Assembly: GCA_027405735.1 (NCBI GenBank)
Contig: JAPEHQ010000052.1
Coordinates: 1 to 12,329, forward strand
Length of the DNA stretch: 12,329 nt
From: Mucor racemosus
Taxonomy: Eukaryota > Mucoromycota > Mucoromycetes > Mucorales > Mucoraceae
Direction: 5' to 3'
In this document: positions 9,123-12,329 of the stretch, in pieces
How the letters are laid out: every line of letters starts with the position of its first letter
Position numbering within the stretch: the stretch's first letter is position 1
Position numbers and translations under genes: made by a program
Notes under the pieces: generated by a model
What the model was told of the DNA's origin: nothing
The model's database searches: none
The model's input: the letters and a program-made list of their open reading frames with translations, nothing else

Positions 9123-9657
9123 ACTCTGTTGTATGCCACCAAGTGCCATCCTTTATCACCATCTACAGTATTAATACATCTTACAATCTATTGACGACGA
9201 CATGCATTGAAGAGCAAAGCCTTGATACCGGATATAAAAAACTCCTACCGTACAAAAAAGTTTAATCCAGTAATTACCAAAAATGCTTGGACCTCAATTA
9301 TGACACCATATTATTTTATCCCAGCGGTTAATCAATCAAGTAGCTATCAAATCAACATCCAAGCACATTTAGTGCAGCATTGAAATAAGGCAGCTTACAA
9401 GCTCTGCGAGGACGATTAAATTATGATTGATCCATTTCAGTCCATAGATTACTATAAAACAGATCTAATTGTTTAATAGTGCCTTAAATTAGATCTCAGG
9501 ATCATCTCAATATCATATCAATATAAAAGGCCATACTTTTATATCTAAATAAACGATATCTTATTTTTATTACACAGTTGAAGAACTGATTTATTAATCA
9601 TTCTCTTTTAATTGCATTCTTTTTTTAATTATTATTCATCAAACCTGAAAATATACA
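9123..9657 (-). repeat. Inverted repeat 1, right arm (relic of 3' exon and downstream sequence)
   Basis: Reverse-complement partner of 4564-5098, of the same length. On the - strand it begins with an acceptor-like ATATTTTCAG (ending at 9645) and follows the exon-like fragment 9704-9851 across an intron-sized gap (9645-9703, 59 nt), matching the 57-80 nt introns of the permease gene. This copy therefore seems to keep the original gene order. The short frame after the acceptor has two stops (FDE**LKKECN*), where the left copy reads FDEQHLKKEYN; both stops are explained by C-to-T changes of CAA and CAC plus further change. No protein family is recognised. Confidence 0.78.
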
Positions 9658-9703
9658 ACAAGACTAAACCTTTTGCAATTCTGTAGATCAGCGCTAGAAG
9701 TAC

Positions 9704-9851
9704 CTGCCATTGCAACGGGAAGTCATTTGGATTCATATTCGTTGAGAAGAACTGAGGGGCTTGCTGATATTAGTAGGTATAAGTAGGTACATATAAGTAG
9801 GAGGTAACCAACTTGTTGTTGCTCGAACTGGCTGAACGTACAATGCCCCAT
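9704..9851 (-). pseudogene. Exon-like fragment of the unidentified gene, copy 2
   Basis: Diverged homologue of 3969-4154 in the same orientation. On the - strand, frames show FEQQQ, then a Y/P-rich stretch, then QQAPQFFSTNMNPNDFPLQWQ up to a CAG|GTACTT donor-like site. A frame change and an in-frame TAA show that it is broken. It contains a small local duplication (AGTAGGTATAAGTAGGTACATATAAGTAGG on the + strand is a tandem of AGTAGGTA-like words). The sequence following it on the - strand is the right arm of inverted repeat 1. The gene's identity is unknown to me. Confidence 0.45.
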
Positions 9852-10051
9852 GTATGCTGGTAGTATTTCTTATTGGTGTCAAGCCGGGTTTTACCAGCCA
9901 TATTTATTATTATGCATCATATCACATGCATTAATGAAACAGAAAAAAAATTGCTAGACATATGCAAAACTTACTAGGAAAAAAAAGGAGAATCATATTA
10001 GATGAGGAGCAAGGCCATCGGAGATTCTCTTTCAAAATTCATATCCTAATA

Positions 10052-10146
10052 CCAAAGGGCTTCCCCTTTGGCGGGTTTGAACTCACGAATAAGTGTGTCG
10101 CACTCAATTTGTAGCGCATACGCTACCCGTTAAACTTGTCGCTCTC
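10052..10146 (-). pseudogene. Degenerate tRNA-like block with adjacent perfect hairpin
   Basis: On the - strand, AAGTTTAACGGG (10137-10126) resembles an A box and GAGTTCAAACCC (10084-10073) a B box, 53 nt apart, with a pairable GCGCT/AGTGC stem between them in the anticodon position. The T stem and acceptor stem do not pair properly, so it is not a working tRNA; a tRNA pseudogene or SINE head is more likely. Directly 3' of the B box is a perfect 8-bp hairpin, CCAAAGGG-CTTC-CCCTTTGG (10052-10071), and CCAAAGG recurs at the 5' end of the block. A T8 run further on (around 9980, - strand) could be a pol III stop. No target-site duplication was found. Confidence 0.35.
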
Positions 10147-10781
10147 CTTTGGTCTACAGTTTTAATCCCCATATATGTGAACAATGTATTTTTTAGTTTT
10201 TCACTATTTTGGGAAATGCAGCAAATTAAGGTATTTCTTCTTTTTGGAAATGATAATAGAGCTTTCCAGAAATTGGTAGTAGAAACCATCTAGAAAGAAT
10301 AATACAATTTTTGATGATGGAGATATAAACAAAACTCAATGGTAGTACGTTAGTATTAAGCTGTAACACAAAATTGAATATGGACAAAGTAAAGCAATGT
10401 TTGCCAAAATAGGAGTTAGTATAACATGAGCTACAACGCACAGAAAGAACTCAAGTGATATCCAACAGATGCAGTTGCATTGGAAAATTTAGCTTTTAGG
10501 AGTCGAAACACCTAGAATTATAATGCAAAACCAAATTACTACGCATTATTTATCAAACTAAAGACAGACACCAACTTTCCAATTCACCGGCAGTGTTAAA
10601 TGCAGATATCAATTATTGTATAATCTCTACCAATGCGGAATAGTAATATGATGCTGTATGAATCAATCAGTTTGACAATCGTAATCAATGGTGGTAATAA
10701 TAATAATAATATAATAGGATCGAGTTTTTAAAGTAATAAAAAAAAACTACCAACAGTATACTCGTAAATTGTAATTTAATA
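10147..10781. other. Inner spacer of inverted repeat 2, AT-rich
   Basis: No coding region is supported. The short open frames here (10093-10293 +, 10104-10289 -, 10226-10441 -) overlap each other on opposite strands without motifs. A short TAA-type microsatellite lies near 10694-10712. Nothing else was recognised. Confidence 0.5.
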
Positions 10782-11127
10782 GATTATCGTTTAATATAAC
10801 CGAATATTAATGAACATGAGAAAATACAACTGGTAAAAAGCTGATACTCGATGTCTAACGAGGTCGAGATCGATAAAAGATGCATTCATTGTGTGGTGGA
10901 AATTGTGACATTTTGATGGATAGAAATTACAGGACCAAGGTACTGTGTTTGCTTCAGGATTTTCAAAAGAAGGGTTTAAAAGCATTCTTCATCAAACTCA
11001 CCTAGATGCTGAATACTTACCATATGCGATTAATATCATTTTGTATCTTATTTAATTGTGTATTATTATTAAAAATCAAGCTTTTCATAGCTTATAAACA
11101 ATGACAATGGGATGTTTCTGATTTCAG

Positions 11128-11362
11128 ATTGACATTAATCATAAGGCGGGCTGATGATACGTTTGATATTATTGTAGTATGGAACCGGTCAATTTAGTTT
11201 ATGGAATTTGAATGAAAATACCAAGGAACCATTTGTAAGTGCACTCAAGTTGGTTCTAGTAAAGCATTGAATAAATTGGCTTGAGACAAAGAGGATAAAA
11301 AGACGGCAATAATAGGCTCCAGTGATGACCATGTTTATGTTTATGTTTATGATATTGGAGAG
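11128..11362 (+). pseudogene. Dynein intermediate chain C-terminal exon relic, right-arm copy
   Basis: Follows an acceptor-like TTTCAG (ends 11127) and ends at a donor-like GAG|GTAAG (11363). Frames give GTGQFSLWNLNENTKEPFVS, then after an indel KALNKLA*DKED, KKTAIIGSSDDHVY and VYDIGE, the C-terminal WD40 region of cytoplasmic dynein intermediate chain. Here the LWNLN tryptophan and the GQF residues are intact, while the left copy has lost them. Both copies share the TGA at LA*DK, so that stop predates the duplication or is identical by conversion. The VYVYVY run reflects a short extra GTTTAT unit. Upstream WD repeats are not recognisable. Confidence 0.78.
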
Positions 11363-11381
11363 GTAAGACTAAAGCGTAATC

Positions 11382-12003
11382 TAAATCACCTCTAACGCAA
11401 TAATTATAAAGCAAGTCTATATTATCATCAAATAAACTACCACACAATATTAACATGATGTATAAAGGTTTACAGTAATAAGCTTGAATCAAGTGGGTAC
11501 AGCATCGTAAATTCTTGAAAAAGTTCTCAAGTATTATAAAATCTCTTATTTTTAAGGCTTACAAAGCTTATAAGCGGAATATTAATTTCAAAAAATATTC
11601 TTGTCCAGATCATCAATTTTGACATTTTTTAATTTTTTTTTTCTAATTTTGCAAATCTAGAGTTAATTTACTATCAGTTATAAAAACAAAAAATATACAC
11701 ATATGCAGAATTTAGCACTTTATTTGCTCAATAAAAAATAACAAACATTTTTATTGCAAAATATTACATGAAAATCCTTTAATCAAAAAAACGTTTTTGG
11801 GCCAAAAGTACAAAGTTTCATTACTTAACATTCAATATTAAGCTTTTATAAAATGTATATTACTTGTGGCTACAATTTTCTCTCACAATGTAGTACACTT
11901 AAACGTTGATTTTGGTATCAAAATTTAATTTTCCTGTTTTTTGATCAAAATCATGAGTGTTGGTAAGGATAAAATGAGTCCCTAAAATGTCTGCTACAAA
12001 ATC
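11382..12003 (-). repeat. Near-identical core of inverted repeat 2, right copy
   Basis: 622-bp partner of 7723-8346, about 99% identical by hand alignment; the length difference is two single-base indels. It starts 19 nt after the donor relic of the dynein exon. The sequence on both sides is markedly more diverged from the other arm. No coding capacity. Confidence 0.88.
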
Positions 12004-12096
12004 TGAGTTTTAGAGACTATAAAAATGTTTTTTATTTAAAACTTAGATATACTATAGTATAAGAAGAGACTTAACTGTTCAGTCTTGCTTTTATGC

Positions 12097-12110
12097 TCAG
12101 TTACGATGTT
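12097..12110 (-). other. Empty insertion site in the right arm
   Basis: Single copy of the 14-bp word that flanks the left-arm insertion, with collinear sequence on both sides (GAGCAACATCGTAACTGAGC on the - strand). It represents the pre-insertion state. Confidence 0.85.
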
Positions 12111-12329
12111 GCTCTACGTGCTAGCTTCTGCAATTTTTTAAATGTATGCATGATATGACAGACGGGTTTTCTTGTAGAAAAATGGATGTTTCTATGATAA
12201 CAGATATTGCCTATTATTTTGTTTAGTTAATGGTTCATACGGTATAATACTGCTTTCATTGGCTGAAAAAATGTGCAATGTAGCCAGGATTTTAATTGCG
12301 CTAAATAATGCAAAGCCTTGAAAATTCTT

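Larger units (their letters stand above)
10782..12329 (-). repeat. Inverted repeat 2, right arm (reaches the window end)
   Basis: Reverse-complement partner of 6632-8947. It lacks the 726-bp insertion and keeps the empty target at 12097-12110. It includes the better-preserved dynein exon relic (11128-11362) and the near-identical core (11382-12003). The outermost 20 bases still show the CAAGGC/GCCTTG pairing, so the arm ends near or beyond the edge of the window. Confidence 0.92.

Noticed and set aside
6632..12329. Palindrome as a pure assembly artefact
   Set aside because: The arms differ by many substitutions, indels and a whole insertion with target duplication, which a collapsed or mirrored read would not produce. 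Only the near-identical core needs long-read confirmation.
1..12329. CRISPR array, rRNA, bacterial operon or defence system
   Set aside because: No regularly spaced repeats, rRNA-like blocks or bacterial gene organisation; the spliced permease and dynein relic show a eukaryotic genome.

Overview
The window looks like nuclear DNA of a filamentous fungus, probably an early-diverging one of the Mucoromycota type. The reasons are very AT-rich intergenic DNA, short introns (57-80 nt) with GTAAGT-like donors, and a fungal YAT-family amino acid permease with a long polar N-terminus. This placement is an inference, not a database result.

Region 1 (1-2800): one multi-exon amino acid permease gene at 598-2787 on the + strand, with seven exons and six introns. 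It reads cleanly as a 12-helix transporter except at one point. Around 2217-2221 a base appears to be missing from a T-run, so the natural frame meets TGA at 2250-2252 and the last three helices fall in the -1 frame. It is either a young pseudogene or an assembly error.

Region 2 (2800-6630): mostly non-coding AT-rich DNA with simple repeats ((AT)15, T13CT10, A25). It also holds two decayed fragments of one unidentified gene: an exon-like piece on the - strand (3969-4154) and a 535-bp piece on the + strand (4564-5098). Both have second copies at 9704-9851 and 9123-9657. There the two pieces are collinear on the - strand and separated by an apparent 59-nt intron, so the left copy has been rearranged.

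Region 3 (6632-12329): a large, old inverted repeat (IR2). The arms are about 1.55 kb (6632-8947 and 10782-12329, the latter running off the window) around a 1.83-kb spacer. Each arm carries a decayed exon of a cytoplasmic dynein intermediate chain (WD40 C-terminal part). The arms differ substantially over most of their length, but a 624-bp core (7723-8346 versus 11382-12003) is about 99% identical. The left arm alone carries a 726-bp insertion bounded by a perfect 14-bp target-site duplication. The right arm preserves the empty site as a single copy, so the insertion came after the inverted duplication. The spacer holds the second copy of the unidentified gene and a degenerate tRNA-like block.

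Overall this is one permease gene beside a mosaic of gene relics, inverted duplications and a short retroposon-like insertion. No bacterial operon, CRISPR array, rRNA or intact transposase is visible. The least explained signal is the near-identical core inside diverged palindrome arms, which could reflect local gene conversion or a long hairpin-RNA source.
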